Positions 1 to 7,584 of a DNA stretch of 64,000 nt are shown piece after piece. Both the position numbers and the translations under genes were made by a program. Location: contig OY282368.1 of NCBI GenBank assembly GCA_958295725.1, forward strand, positions 1,944,001-2,008,000, given 5' to 3'. Within the stretch, counting starts at the first letter, position 1; each line of letters begins with the position of its first letter. The notes beneath the pieces were generated by a model. It searched no databases, was not told the DNA's origin, and worked only from the letters and a program-made list of their open reading frames with translations. The stretch comes from an uncultured Alphaproteobacteria bacterium. Its GTDB lineage: Bacteria; Pseudomonadota; Alphaproteobacteria; UBA2966.

Positions 1-370
1 GCAGCTTCCAGGCGAGTTGACCGTGACCGACATCGACGGCATAGACCCTGCGGGCGCCCCCTTCGAGCAGCACGTCCGTGAAGCCGCCCGTCGAGGCGCC
101 GATATCGACCGCGACGGCGCCCGACGCGGAGAGCCTGAAGCGCTCCAGGGCGTGCGCCAGCTTGACGCCGCCCCGGCTCACCCAGGGATGCGGTGCGCTC
201 CTGGCGGTCAGCGGCGCGTCGCGGGAAAGCGCGACGCCGGGCTTGTCGATCCGCCGCCCGTCGGTGAACACGTCGCCGGCCATGACCAGCGCCCTCGCCT
301 TCTCGCGGGACGCCGCAAGTCCCCGCTCCACGAGCAGCCGGTCGACCCGAACCTTTGCCGACCTGGCCAT
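1..370 (-). CDS. tlyA: TlyA family rRNA methyltransferase / hemolysin A, C-terminus off the left edge
   Basis: Reading leftwards from an ATG at 370 gives a protein starting [19 protein letters not shown], an N-terminal S4 RNA-binding domain (about residues 5-60). The Rossmann methyltransferase domain follows, with [13 protein letters not shown] and the SAM-binding [15 protein letters not shown]. This order is typical of TlyA proteins, which 2'-O-methylate rRNA and are often labelled hemolysins. About 123 residues are visible; full-length members have roughly 245-270, so half lies outside the window. It is the last visible gene of the minus-strand isoprenoid operon, 62 bp behind dxs, a linkage seen in many alphaproteobacteria. 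Confidence 0.88.
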   Translation of the reverse strand, partial: MARSAKVRVDRLLVERGLAASREKARALVMAGDVFTDGRRIDKPGVALSRDAPLTARSAPHPWVSRGGVKLAHALERFRLSASGAVAVDIGASTGGFTDVLLEGGARRVYAVDVGHGQLAWKL

Positions 371-432
371 GCGCGCGGTTTCACGCCGGGATCGAACGGA
401 ACCGGGAGAGACGAACGGCCCCGTCCGGGCGC

Positions 433-2358
433 TCAGGCGCGGGCCGGCGCTTCCATGGCTTCGTCGAGGCCGAGCGCCGCGAGCGCCGTGGACACGATAT
501 GGGGAGCCGTCAGGCCTGCGGCTTCGTACTGTTTGGCGGGAGAATCGTGGGCGACGAAGAAATCGGGCAACGTCATCGTCCTGACCTTCACGCCCCGGAC
601 CGGAAGGCCGTCCGATCCGAGGAACTGGAGGACATGCGACCCGAACCCCCCGATCGCCCCCTCCTCGATGGTGATGAGCACCTCGTGCTCCGCCACGAGC
701 CGGCGCAGGAGATCGTGGTCCAGCGGCTTGGCGAAACGCGCGTCCGCGACCGTGGTGGACAGACCGCGGGCCGCCAGCTCCTCGGCGGCATCCAGACATT
801 CCCGCAACCGCGCTCCGAAAGAGAGGAGCGCGATCGTGCTCCCCTCGCGGACGATACGTCCCTTGCCGATCTCGAGGACCTCTCCCGACTCCGGCATTTC
901 GACGCCCACGCCTTCGCCGCGGGGATAGCGGAAGGCGCACGGCCGGTCGTCGATCGAAACCGCCGTGGCCACCATGTGGACGAGCTCCGCCTCGTCGGCG
1001 GCGGCCATGACGACGAAGCCGGGCAGGCAGGACAGGTATGTGATGTCGTAGGAACCCGCGTGGGTCTGCCCGTCCGCGCCGACCAGCCCGGCGCGGTCGA
1101 TCGCGAAGCGCACCGGCAGAGACTGGATCGCCACGTCGTGCACGACCTGATCGTAGGCCCGTTGCAGGAACGTCGAATAGATCGCCGCGAACGGCTTGAA
1201 GCCTTCGGTCGCGAGACCCGCGGAGAAAGTCACGGCGTGCTGCTCCGCGATGCCGACGTCGAAGCAACGCCCGGGGAACCGTTCCTGGAACAGGTCGATC
1301 CCGGTTCCCGCCGGCATGGCCGCGGTGACCGCCACGATCCTGTCGTCGCGTTCGGCCTCCGCGATCAGGGATCGGGCGAACACCTTCGTGTAGGACGGGG
1401 CGTTCGACTTGGCCTTGACCTGCGTTCCGGTCGGGACGTCGAACTTCGAGACGCCGTGATACTTGTCGCCCGAGCTCTCCGCCGGCGGATAGCCGTGTCC
1501 CTTGCGTGTCACCACGTGGACGAGAACGGGGCCGGGCTCCGCGGAGTCCCGCACGTTCCGGAGTACGGGCAACAGATGGTCGACGTTGTGCCCGTCGATG
1601 GGACCCACGTAGTAAAAGCCCAGCTCCTCGAACAACGTTCCGCCGGTCACGAGGCCCCGGGCATACTCCTCGGCGAGCCGGGCGGTCCGTTCGACCGGGT
1701 CGGGCAGGCGTTGCGCCACCCCCTTGGCGAATTGCCGCAGACCGCGATAGGAACGCGACGAGATCAGGCGGGAGAGATAGGCCTTGAGCGCCCCGACATT
1801 GGGGGCGATCGACATGTCGTTGTCGTTGAGAACGACGATGAGCCTGTTCGGCATCGAACCGGCGTTGTTCATCGCCTCGTAGGCCATGCCGGCGGTCATG
1901 GCGCCATCGCCGATCACGGCGATGACGTTGTTGTCCCTGCCCGCGAGATCCCGAGCCACCGCCATGCCCAGGCCCGCCGAAACCGAGGTCGAGCTGTGCG
2001 CGGCGCCGAACGGGTCGTACTCGCTCTCGCTGCGCTTGGTGAAACCGTAGAGGCCGCCGCCCTGGCGCAGGGTCCGGATCCGGTCGCGACGGCCGGTGAG
2101 TATCTTGTGGGGGTAGGACTGGTGTCCCACGTCCCAGATCAGCCGGTCGTTCGGCGTGTCGAAGACGTGGTGGAGCGCGACGGTCAGCTCCACGACGCCC
2201 AGCCCGGCGCCGAGATGGCCGCCGGTGACCGACACGACGTCGATCAGCTCCGTCCGCAGCTCGCCCGCCAACTGTCGCAACTGTTCCGGCGAGAGGTCCC
2301 GGATGTCCGCGGGGACCGATACGGAATCGAGCAGCGGTGTCTTGCTGTCGGCGGTCAC
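433..2358 (-). CDS. dxs: 1-deoxy-D-xylulose-5-phosphate synthase
   Basis: 641 aa, the usual length for DXS, the thiamine-diphosphate enzyme that condenses pyruvate with glyceraldehyde 3-phosphate as the first step of the MEP isoprenoid pathway. Seen in sequence: [16 protein letters not shown] near residue 75, the TPP/Mg motif [18 protein letters not shown] near residue 150, and the transketolase-like segment [15 protein letters not shown] near residue 425. It lies 65 bp downstream of ispA in the same orientation, so precursor synthesis and prenyl elongation are probably co-transcribed. I see no TPP riboswitch in the short gap ahead of it. Confidence 0.97.
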   Translation of the reverse strand: MTADSKTPLLDSVSVPADIRDLSPEQLRQLAGELRTELIDVVSVTGGHLGAGLGVVELTVALHHVFDTPNDRLIWDVGHQSYPHKILTGRRDRIRTLRQGGGLYGFTKRSESEYDPFGAAHSSTSVSAGLGMAVARDLAGRDNNVIAVIGDGAMTAGMAYEAMNNAGSMPNRLIVVLNDNDMSIAPNVGALKAYLSRLISSRSYRGLRQFAKGVAQRLPDPVERTARLAEEYARGLVTGGTLFEELGFYYVGPIDGHNVDHLLPVLRNVRDSAEPGPVLVHVVTRKGHGYPPAESSGDKYHGVSKFDVPTGTQVKAKSNAPSYTKVFARSLIAEAERDDRIVAVTAAMPAGTGIDLFQERFPGRCFDVGIAEQHAVTFSAGLATEGFKPFAAIYSTFLQRAYDQVVHDVAIQSLPVRFAIDRAGLVGADGQTHAGSYDITYLSCLPGFVVMAAADEAELVHMVATAVSIDDRPCAFRYPRGEGVGVEMPESGEVLEIGKGRIVREGSTIALLSFGARLRECLDAAEELAARGLSTTVADARFAKPLDHDLLRRLVAEHEVLITIEEGAIGGFGSHVLQFLGSDGLPVRGVKVRTMTLPDFFVAHDSPAKQYEAAGLTAPHIVSTALAALGLDEAMEAPARA

Positions 2359-2423
2359 GCTCGTGGCTCCTCAACGCCTGTATGCACGGGAACCTGTATA
2401 CACGAGGAACAGCGTCCCGGCAC

Positions 2424-3311
2424 TCAAGCGCGTCGATCTATAACGAAACGGGCGACGTCGCGCAAAACCTCGACGCGGTCGCCGAGCGGGTCGAGATGGG
2501 AGCTCGCCTGATCGGCCAGCATCCGGGCCTGCATCCGCGCGCGGTCGACGCCCATGAGCGAAACGAACGTCGCCTTGCCCGCCTCCTCGTCCGCGCCGAC
2601 GGTTTTCCCGAGCTCGGCCGCGTCGCCCTCCGCGTCCAAAAGGTCGTCGACGATCTGAAAGGCCAGCCCCAGATCGTGCGCGTAGGCATGAAGCACGCGC
2701 CGCAAGTGACCGTGGGCCTGTCCGAGGATGGCGCCCGACTCGCAGGAAAACGCGATCAGCGCGCCCGTCTTGAGTTGTTGCAGCCGGGTTATCGTCGCGA
2801 TGTCCGTCTCCATGTTCTCCAAATCGAGATCGATCGTCTGGCCGGCGACCATTCCACGGCATCCGGCGGCGGCCGCGAGCGAGCGAACGAGCTCGCAACG
2901 CACGGACGCCAGGGCATGGGTCGCCTCCTCCGCGAGGATCTCGAAAGCGAGCGTGAGCAGCGCGTCGCCGGAAAGAATGGCCGTCGCTTCGTCGAATTCG
3001 ATATGCGCGGTGGGCAGGCCCCTCCGCAGGGTTCCGTCGTCCATGGCGGGAAGATCGTCGTGGACCAGCGAGTAGGTATGCACGAGCTCCACGGCGGCGG
3101 CCACCCGCAACGCGCACCGGCGATCGACCTTGAAGAGATCGGCGCTCGAGAGGACGAGAAACGCACGAAGGCGTTTCCCACCCGCCAGCGCCGAGTACCT
3201 CATCGCCGACAGCAGACGGGACTCCGACCCCTCGGCGGAAGGGAGCAGAGCCTCGAGTTCGGCGTCGACCGTCTCGGCAGCGGAGTTCAACGCTGTGGCG
3301 AGATCCGTCAT
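2424..3311 (-). CDS. ispA: Polyprenyl (farnesyl) diphosphate synthase
   Basis: 295 aa, all-alpha isoprenyl diphosphate synthase. It carries both aspartate-rich motifs: the first in [16 protein letters not shown], which binds the allylic substrate through Mg2+, and the second in [12 protein letters not shown]. The GGKRLRAFL segment near residue 48 is also present. Length and position between xseB (27 bp upstream) and dxs match bacterial IspA, which makes farnesyl diphosphate from IPP and DMAPP. A geranylgeranyl-producing paralogue cannot be excluded from motifs alone. Confidence 0.93.
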   Translation of the reverse strand: MTDLATALNSAAETVDAELEALLPSAEGSESRLLSAMRYSALAGGKRLRAFLVLSSADLFKVDRRCALRVAAAVELVHTYSLVHDDLPAMDDGTLRRGLPTAHIEFDEATAILSGDALLTLAFEILAEEATHALASVRCELVRSLAAAAGCRGMVAGQTIDLDLENMETDIATITRLQQLKTGALIAFSCESGAILGQAHGHLRRVLHAYAHDLGLAFQIVDDLLDAEGDAAELGKTVGADEEAGKATFVSLMGVDRARMQARMLADQASSHLDPLGDRVEVLRDVARFVIDRRA

Positions 3312-3338
3312 CGTCGAGATGCCGTCCGGCCGCGGCGG

Positions 3339-3608
3339 TCAGGACAGGTCCACGGGTTCCGCGGCCATGCCGCCATCCGGGCCGAGCACGACCTTTTCGA
3401 TTTTCTCCTCGGCGGCGCGAAGTCTGGCCTCGCAGTGACGCTTGAGCAGGGCGCCGCGCGAATAAATCTCGATGGACTCTTCGAGACTTACGTCGCCCGC
3501 CTCGAGCCGCTGGACGATTTCCTCGAGCTCGGCCAGCGCTTTTTCGAAGCTGAGCCCGGCGATATCGGCGGGGATGGGCGCGTCGTCGTCCGGTTTTATC
3601 TTCGCCAT
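3339..3608 (-). CDS. xseB: Exodeoxyribonuclease VII small subunit
   Basis: 89 aa, helical and acidic, with the conserved core [20 protein letters not shown] followed by [20 protein letters not shown], which defines XseB. The small subunit assembles with XseA (not in this window) into a nuclease that degrades single-stranded DNA. It sits directly ahead of ispA and dxs, the classical proteobacterial xseB-ispA-dxs order. A short proline/aspartate-rich N-terminus (residues 1-15) precedes the core. Confidence 0.95.
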   Translation of the reverse strand: MAKIKPDDDAPIPADIAGLSFEKALAELEEIVQRLEAGDVSLEESIEIYSRGALLKRHCEARLRAAEEKIEKVVLGPDGGMAAEPVDLS

Positions 3609-3699
3609 GCGACCTCCCGGTTTGCCGGGAGTTTAGGCCCGGCGATCGTCCTGGACAAGGACAGGAAACCGTCGACAGGAGATCGTCGCCGGCAACGCG

Positions 3700-4629
3700 C
3701 TACGCGTCCATCAATTCCAGGACGTGCGCCTCCGTCGAGCGGGCCAGCGCGCCGAGGTCGTAACCTCCCTCGAGCGCGGAGACGATGCGCCCGTCGCAAC
3801 ACTCCTTCGCGACGGCGAGCAGTTCGCGGGTGATCCACCGGTAGTCGTCCTCGATCAACCGCAATTGGGCCAGGGGGTCGTCCGCGTGCCCGTCGAAACC
3901 CGCGGAAACGAACAGGATGTCGGGATCGAACGCACGCAGGGCGGGAAGAATCCCGTCCTCGTAGGCGGCTCGAAATTCGACGGACCCGGACCCCGCCGCG
4001 AGCGGCGCGTTGAAGATATTCCCCACGCCTGTCTCGCTTCCGGCGCCGGTTCCCGGATAGAACGGCGCCTGGTGCGACGAGGCATAGAACAGATCTGCGT
4101 CATCCTCGAACATGTGCTGGGTGCCGTTGCCGTGATGAACGTCGAAATCGACGACGGCCGCGCGCCGCAACCCGTGCCCGGCGCGGGCATGAAAGGCGCC
4201 GACGGCGACATTGTTGAACAGGCAGAACCCCATGGAACGCGCCCGTTCGGCATGGTGCCCCGGCGGACGCACGGCGCAGAACGCGTTCCCGGCGTCCCGT
4301 TCGGTCACGATCGCGTCGACGGCCGCCACGACGGCGCCGACGCCGCGCAGCGCCGCCGCGCCGGAGGCGGGAGACACGACGGTATCCGGATCGAGGTGCC
4401 GGTATCCGGTTTCCGGGATCGCGGCCAGCACCGCGTCGACATATTCGGGCCGGTGAGCCAGAGAAAGTTGCGCGCGGCTCGCCTCCGGCGCCTCGCGACG
4501 AACGAGGCGATCGAAATCCGCGCCGGCCAACACCGCCAACACCGAGCGCAGGCGATCCGGGCTTTCGGGATGGCGGTCGCCCGTATGATGGGCGACGCAG
4601 GCCTCGTGAGTGTACAGGAGTGTCGCCAT
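3700..4629 (-). CDS. Histone deacetylase family protein (class II HDAC-like amidohydrolase)
   Basis: 309 aa when started at the ATG at 4629 (MATLLYTHEAC); an in-frame extension to 4719 is open but looks non-coding. Zinc-dependent HDAC/acetylpolyamine amidohydrolase fold: RPPGHHAE near residue 113, the metal-binding VVDFDVHHGNGTQ with its DxH triad, GFDGHADDPL supplying the second Asp, and EGGYDLGAL at the end. Bacterial members remove acetyl groups from polyamines, lysines or small metabolites; the substrate here is unknown. It is the first gene of the minus-strand operon leading to dxs, a frequent neighbour of xseB-ispA in alphaproteobacteria. Confidence 0.93.
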   Translation of the reverse strand: MATLLYTHEACVAHHTGDRHPESPDRLRSVLAVLAGADFDRLVRREAPEASRAQLSLAHRPEYVDAVLAAIPETGYRHLDPDTVVSPASGAAALRGVGAVVAAVDAIVTERDAGNAFCAVRPPGHHAERARSMGFCLFNNVAVGAFHARAGHGLRRAAVVDFDVHHGNGTQHMFEDDADLFYASSHQAPFYPGTGAGSETGVGNIFNAPLAAGSGSVEFRAAYEDGILPALRAFDPDILFVSAGFDGHADDPLAQLRLIEDDYRWITRELLAVAKECCDGRIVSALEGGYDLGALARSTEAHVLELMDA

Positions 4630-4764
4630 CGTTCGCCCCCGATCCGTCTTCACCGGCCCAACGAATGTCCGCACCGGTGGAGTGTTATCTATTCCAGGAT
4701 TTTCGCGGTTATACGACACCGGGATGTGCTAGCGACAGGGCCAGGACAGACCGATGGAAGCGCG

Positions 4765-4802
4765 CGAGCTATGTTAGGGGTGCACGAGCTACGTTAGAGG
4801 TG
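4765..4802 (+). repeat. Two 18-bp direct repeats upstream of the small gene at 4819
   Basis: Copies at 4765-4782 (CGAGCTATGTTAGGGGTG) and 4785-4802 (CGAGCTACGTTAGAGGTG) match at 16 of 18 positions with a 20-bp period, about two helical turns. They end 16 bp before the ATG at 4819, and the second copy overlaps the purine-rich ribosome binding region (GGTGGAGGTGA). The spacing suits cooperative binding by a regulator, or they may be chance duplication; no binding protein can be named. Confidence 0.4.
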
Positions 4803-4818
4803 GAGGTGAAACTGAGCC

Positions 4819-5028
4819 ATGAGCCGTTTCGTCGACGACATCCGCAAGGCCATTCGCGATGGCAGATTACAGAAACGGTTCCGTGGCGCCGATGTGCGGG
4901 AAGCCTGCCCAGGATGGGCCGAACAGACCTACACGAACTTCCTCCCCAAGCATCGCCTCGGCAACCCCGGCGGCTATACCCCGTATTTCAAGCAGCACAC
5001 GGATGGCTCCTACAGCCTCATCAGCTAA
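4819..5028 (+). CDS. Small basic protein of unknown function, HTH-like
   Basis: 69 aa (MSRFVDDIRKAIRDGRLQ...), preceded by a strong GGAGGTGA-type ribosome binding site. I do not recognise a named family. The sequence predicts two helices (residues 2-35, with FRGADVREACPGWAEQTY resembling a winged-helix or HTH core) and ends in an aromatic, Gly/Pro-rich tail (NPGGYTPYFK). It stands alone between the HDAC gene, transcribed away from it, and a region of mobile-element scars, which suggests an accessory gene. A DNA-binding regulator is plausible but not shown. Confidence 0.6.
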   Translation: MSRFVDDIRKAIRDGRLQKRFRGADVREACPGWAEQTYTNFLPKHRLGNPGGYTPYFKQHTDGSYSLIS

Positions 5029-5325
5029 ACGCCGCACAGGTGGGAACCGTTTCCTCCATGACGCGAACATGGCCGGCAGGCAAACACCCGCAGAGCCATG
5101 TCGATCATAACGTAATCAGTAGATAAATCCCGCGCCGCGGGCATCGGTATTGACCCCATCCCTCCGTCGCTTCGATTATCCATCCCGCTATCAATCGCAG
5201 GGCACCCGCTCGGTCGGGTCGCCTGCTGAATACAACAGCCAGACCCGGCAAGGGGTAGCTCCCCGTGCTTGGCGAACAGGCAGGAATCTTCACACCCTGT
5301 GATTGATGGCAACGGCCCGGCACCC
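5029..5325. other. Gene-poor stretch, no recognisable feature
   Basis: About 300 bp between the small gene and the duplicated lipoprotein 5' end. Only short open frames occur, none with a convincing start or homology that I recognise. The composition is less GC-rich than the flanks, in keeping with an accessory junction. Confidence 0.5.
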
Positions 5326-5417
5326 GTGGTGTCGGGCGCCGGGACAATCGACATGGGAGAAACCGAATGAACCCCTTGATCAAGAGCATTGCTCTCATCG
5401 TCGCGGCCTGCGCGCTG
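5326..5417 (+). pseudogene. Truncated copy of the TbpB-like lipoprotein 5' end (leader plus signal peptide start)
   Basis: This stretch matches 6483-6570 closely: about 84 bp with five substitutions, covering the untranslated leader, the ATG (5367) and the signal-peptide codons MNPLIKSIALIVAACAL. Homology stops at the GCGCGCT following AACAL, where sequence of the IS481-type leader begins. The copy lacks the lipobox cysteine, mature protein and upstream promoter block, so it is a fragment left by a local duplication or recombination event. Confidence 0.8.
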
Positions 5418-5650
5418 TCTGTTCGACACCAACAGCGTCGGAGACCCCCACCCCTCTTTCAAGGGCCGCGTCTCACATCTGTCTGAACGAGGTCAAATCC
5501 GTCGCCCGCCGGGTTGGCACGCCGGGAATATGCGGCCCGACGGTGTGCGGATCGTGCGGATCCCCCGACCGGCGGTCAAGTCATTGTCTTGGTTCGCTAC
5601 ACGCGGGACGTTGGGAACTCGTCGGCCGCGCGGTCGGTGGGGCGCCGAGC
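5415..5650 (-). mobile_element. Remnant of an IS481-type 5' leader/end, inverted, split by one 46-bp-family repeat unit
   Basis: On the minus strand this matches the leader of the transposase remnant at 41.29-41.42 kb. The first block (5415-5497) differs from the reverse complement of about 41336-41420 at only a few positions; homology resumes at about 5583-5640 against 41287-41335. Between the blocks sits a single copy of the tandem-repeat element (5543-5572). No transposase codons remain here, so only a terminal fragment survives. Confidence 0.7.
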
Positions 5651-5683
5651 CGGGGTTCATCCGCCGGATCCGTTCATACTTCT

Positions 5684-5715
5684 CCCCCTTGGTCAGGGGG
5701 GAAGTCGGGAGGGGG
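5684..5715. repeat. REP-like G/C hairpin element
   Basis: CCCCC at 5684-5688 pairs with GGGGG at 5696-5700 around a TTGGTCA loop, and is followed by GAAGTCGGGAGGGGG. A very similar block lies at 18532-18559 between two convergent genes, so this is probably a dispersed extragenic palindromic element rather than a gene-specific terminator. Confidence 0.5.
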
Positions 5716-5803
5716 CCATAGTCCCGCGACTCGGCGAGGATCGTTTCTACAACCCCCTCGACGATACCATATATCGATATTCATGACACAGAAAATACAA
5801 CAT

Positions 5804-5845
5804 ATAGTGGTTTGATCTGGAACGATAGTGGTTCGATCTGGAACG
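5804..5845. repeat. 21-bp tandem duplication just before the minisatellite
   Basis: Two adjacent 21-bp copies (ATAGTGGTTTGATCTGGAACG and the same with one T to C change) run 5804-5824 and 5825-5845. They follow an AT-rich patch (around 5768-5803) that stands out from the surrounding high-GC DNA. Confidence 0.7.
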
Positions 5846-5861
5846 CTCGCAGGGTCCGACG

Positions 5862-6351
5862 GTGTGCGGATTGTGCGGATCGCCGCGCCGGGCTCGACCC
5901 TCGAAGGGTGTGCGGATTGTGCGGATCGCCGCGCCGGGCTCGACCCCCGGAGGGTGTGCGGATCGTGCGGATCGCCACGCCGGGTTCGACCCCCGGAGAG
6001 TGTGCGGATTGTGCGGATCGCCACGCCGGGCTCAACCCTCGAAGGGTGTGCGGATTGTGCGGATCGCCACGCCGGGCTCGACCCCCGAAGGGTGTGCGGA
6101 TCGTGCGGATCGCCACGCCGGGCTCAACCCTCGAAGGGTGTGCGGATTGTGCGGATCGCCGCGCCGGGTTCGACCCCCGAAGGGTGTGCGGATTGTGCGG
6201 ATCGCCACGCCGGGTTCGACCCTCGAAGGGTGTGCGGATTGTGCGGATCGCCGCGCTGGGCTCGACCCCCGGAGAGTGTGCGGATCGTGCGGATCGCCAC
6301 GCCGGGTTCGACCCCCGAAGGGTGTGCGGATTGTGCGGATCGCCACGCCGG
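5862..6351. repeat. Minisatellite: ten 46-bp units plus a 30-bp partial unit
   Basis: Units start at 5862, 5908, 5954, 6000, 6046, 6092, 6138, 6184, 6230, 6276 and 6322. Each begins GTGTGCGGAT(T/C)GTGCGGATCG, itself an internal 10-bp repeat, followed by CC(G/A)CGCCGGG(C/T)TC and a small hairpin-forming ACCCTCGAAGGGT-type linker. Units differ only by substitutions; I see no indels. The last unit stops after CACGCCGG and runs into CGGTCAAGTCA. The 46-bp period is not divisible by three, so several frames stay open for hundreds of codons, giving artefactual repeat proteins. It lies upstream of the lipoprotein promoter block. Confidence 0.95.
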
Positions 6352-6400
6352 CGGTCAAGTCACGGTACGGGACGATTTTCCCCATCGCGGAATTTTCCGC

Positions 6401-6458
6401 TTGACTCGCTCCGTAACCGTTCCCATATTGTTCCCGAACCGGAACGGGACGCCGACGG
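6401..6458 (+). promoter_or_regulatory. Promoter/operator block of the TbpB-like lipoprotein, shared with the Slam-like gene
   Basis: TTGACTCG opens the block, followed by CGTTCCCATATTGTTCCCGA and CGGAACGGGACGCCGACGG. A near-identical arrangement (TGACTCG, CGTTCCCATATTGTACCC, CGGGAACGGGAGCCGACGG) occurs at 41234-41290. TTGACT and CATATT can be read as -35 and -10 elements with 17 bp between them. The GTTCCC...GGAAC arms overlap the -10 region and may form an operator. The ATG is 57 bp further on. Confidence 0.55.
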
Positions 6459-6715
6459 CATTGGCGGCCGCTCGTACGGTCGGGCGCCGTGGCAATCGAC
6501 ATGGGAGGAACCGAATGAACCCCTCGATCAAGAGCATTGCTCTCATCGCCGCGGCCTGCGCGCTGGCGCTCGCCGCCTGCGGCGGCGGTGGGGGTAGCGG
6601 CGCGAAACCCGCCACCAGCCTCCTGCCGGACGCGGAACGCGTACGCAGCCTGACGGGCTCCAGCCCGCCTGCCGAGACCGACGAAGAAATAAGCGCGCGC
6701 GTGGCCAGCTTCCTA

Positions 6716-7584
6716 GGCCGTGTTGACGAATTTCTGGAATTTCTGGATGATTAGTTCTCCGTCGATGGTCCTGGGAGAACAAGCATGGCGTTACGCTTGC
6801 TCATCAGCGATGCCCTGTGGTCGAAGATCGAACCCGTGCTTCAGGAGCTCAAGCACGCCGCCGGCAGCCCGCCGGCGCTCAGCGACCGGATGTTCATCGA
6901 GGCCGTCCTGTACCAGGCCCGCACCGGGACCCCGTGGCGGGACTTGCCCGATGAGTTCGGCAACTGGAATGCCGTCTATCACCGCTTCCGCCGTTGGGAA
7001 AAGCGCGACCTGTGGAAACGGCTCTGGCAGCGGTTCCAGACCCTCGACGATGAACGGCTCGGCGCGTTGTTCATCGATTCGACCATTGTACGGGCGCATC
7101 AGCACGCGGCCGGAGCGTCAAAAAAAACGGCGGACAACAGGCCCAGGCTCTGGGTCGCTCTCGGGGTGGGTTCTCCACCAAGTTGCACGCGGCCTGCATT
7201 GACGAGCGCACCGGGGTGTCGTTCGTGTTGACTGGCGGACAACGCAATGACGCGGTGGCGTTCGAAACGGTGTGGGAGGGGGTGCCAGTGTTGCCCGCCC
7301 CGGTGGCCGTAGTGATGGACAAGGCGTATGACAGCAACGCCATTCGTCGGTTCCTGGCCGTGCGGGAGATTGAAGCCGTCATCCCGTCGAAAGCGAACCG
7401 GACCGAGCCCATCCCTCACGATGCGCGGAAGTACGGGTCGCGGGAGAAGGTCGAACGGTTCTTCAACAAGCTCAAGCAGTTCCGCCGCATTGCCACCCGC
7501 TATGAGAAGCTCGGTCGGACGTTCCTGGCGTTTGTTCATATCGTGTCCGCATGGATCGGACTCCGATAATTCATCAACACGGCC
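6716..7584 (+). mobile_element. IS5 family (IS427-like) insertion sequence, complete, 869 bp
   Basis: Ends are inverted repeats: GGCCGTGTTGACGAATT at the left and, read inwards, GGCCGTGTTGATGAATT at the right, one mismatch in 17. It is flanked by TA on both sides (6714-6715 and 7585-7586) within the context CTA/TAG, the YTAR-type target typical of the IS427 subgroup. Size, ends and the two-frame transposase agree. The clean target duplication and intact ends suggest a recent insertion. Confidence 0.93.
6785..7569 (+). CDS. IS5/IS427-type DDE transposase, expressed by -1 frameshift
   Basis: The first frame (6785-7231) encodes the N-terminal DUF4096-like domain (SDALWSKIEPVL, RTGTPWRDLP) and the first catalytic Asp in LFIDSTIVRAH. 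Eight A residues at 7120-7127 form an A AAA AAA slippery site. Moving back one base gives NGGQQAQALGRSRGGFSTK and joins the second frame, which carries the second Asp (VVMDKAYDS) and the Glu region (KVERFFNKLKQFRRIATRYE). The fused product is 261 aa, the normal size for the group. Nothing looks inactivated. Confidence 0.9.

Noticed and set aside
2359..2423. TPP riboswitch before dxs
   Set aside because: The 65-bp gap has no recognisable TPP motif.
355..2511. Long ORFs antisense to dxs and to other genes (for example 8947-11943 and 59828-63226)
   Set aside because: These are high-GC shadow frames: Arg/Gly/Asp-rich, without conserved domains and fully overlapping well-supported genes.
5862..6351. 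Proteins from the repeat array (repeats of VRIVRIA or CGLCGSPRR, up to about 300 aa)
   Set aside because: The 46-bp unit shifts frame each time, so several frames on both strands remain open; none has a plausible ribosome binding site or conserved sequence.
5862..6351. CRISPR array
   Set aside because: The units are directly adjacent with no unique spacers; it is a tandem repeat.
6515..6754. Complete 79-aa lipoprotein
   Set aside because: It ends with codons contributed by the left end of the IS; the native protein continues beyond the IS.
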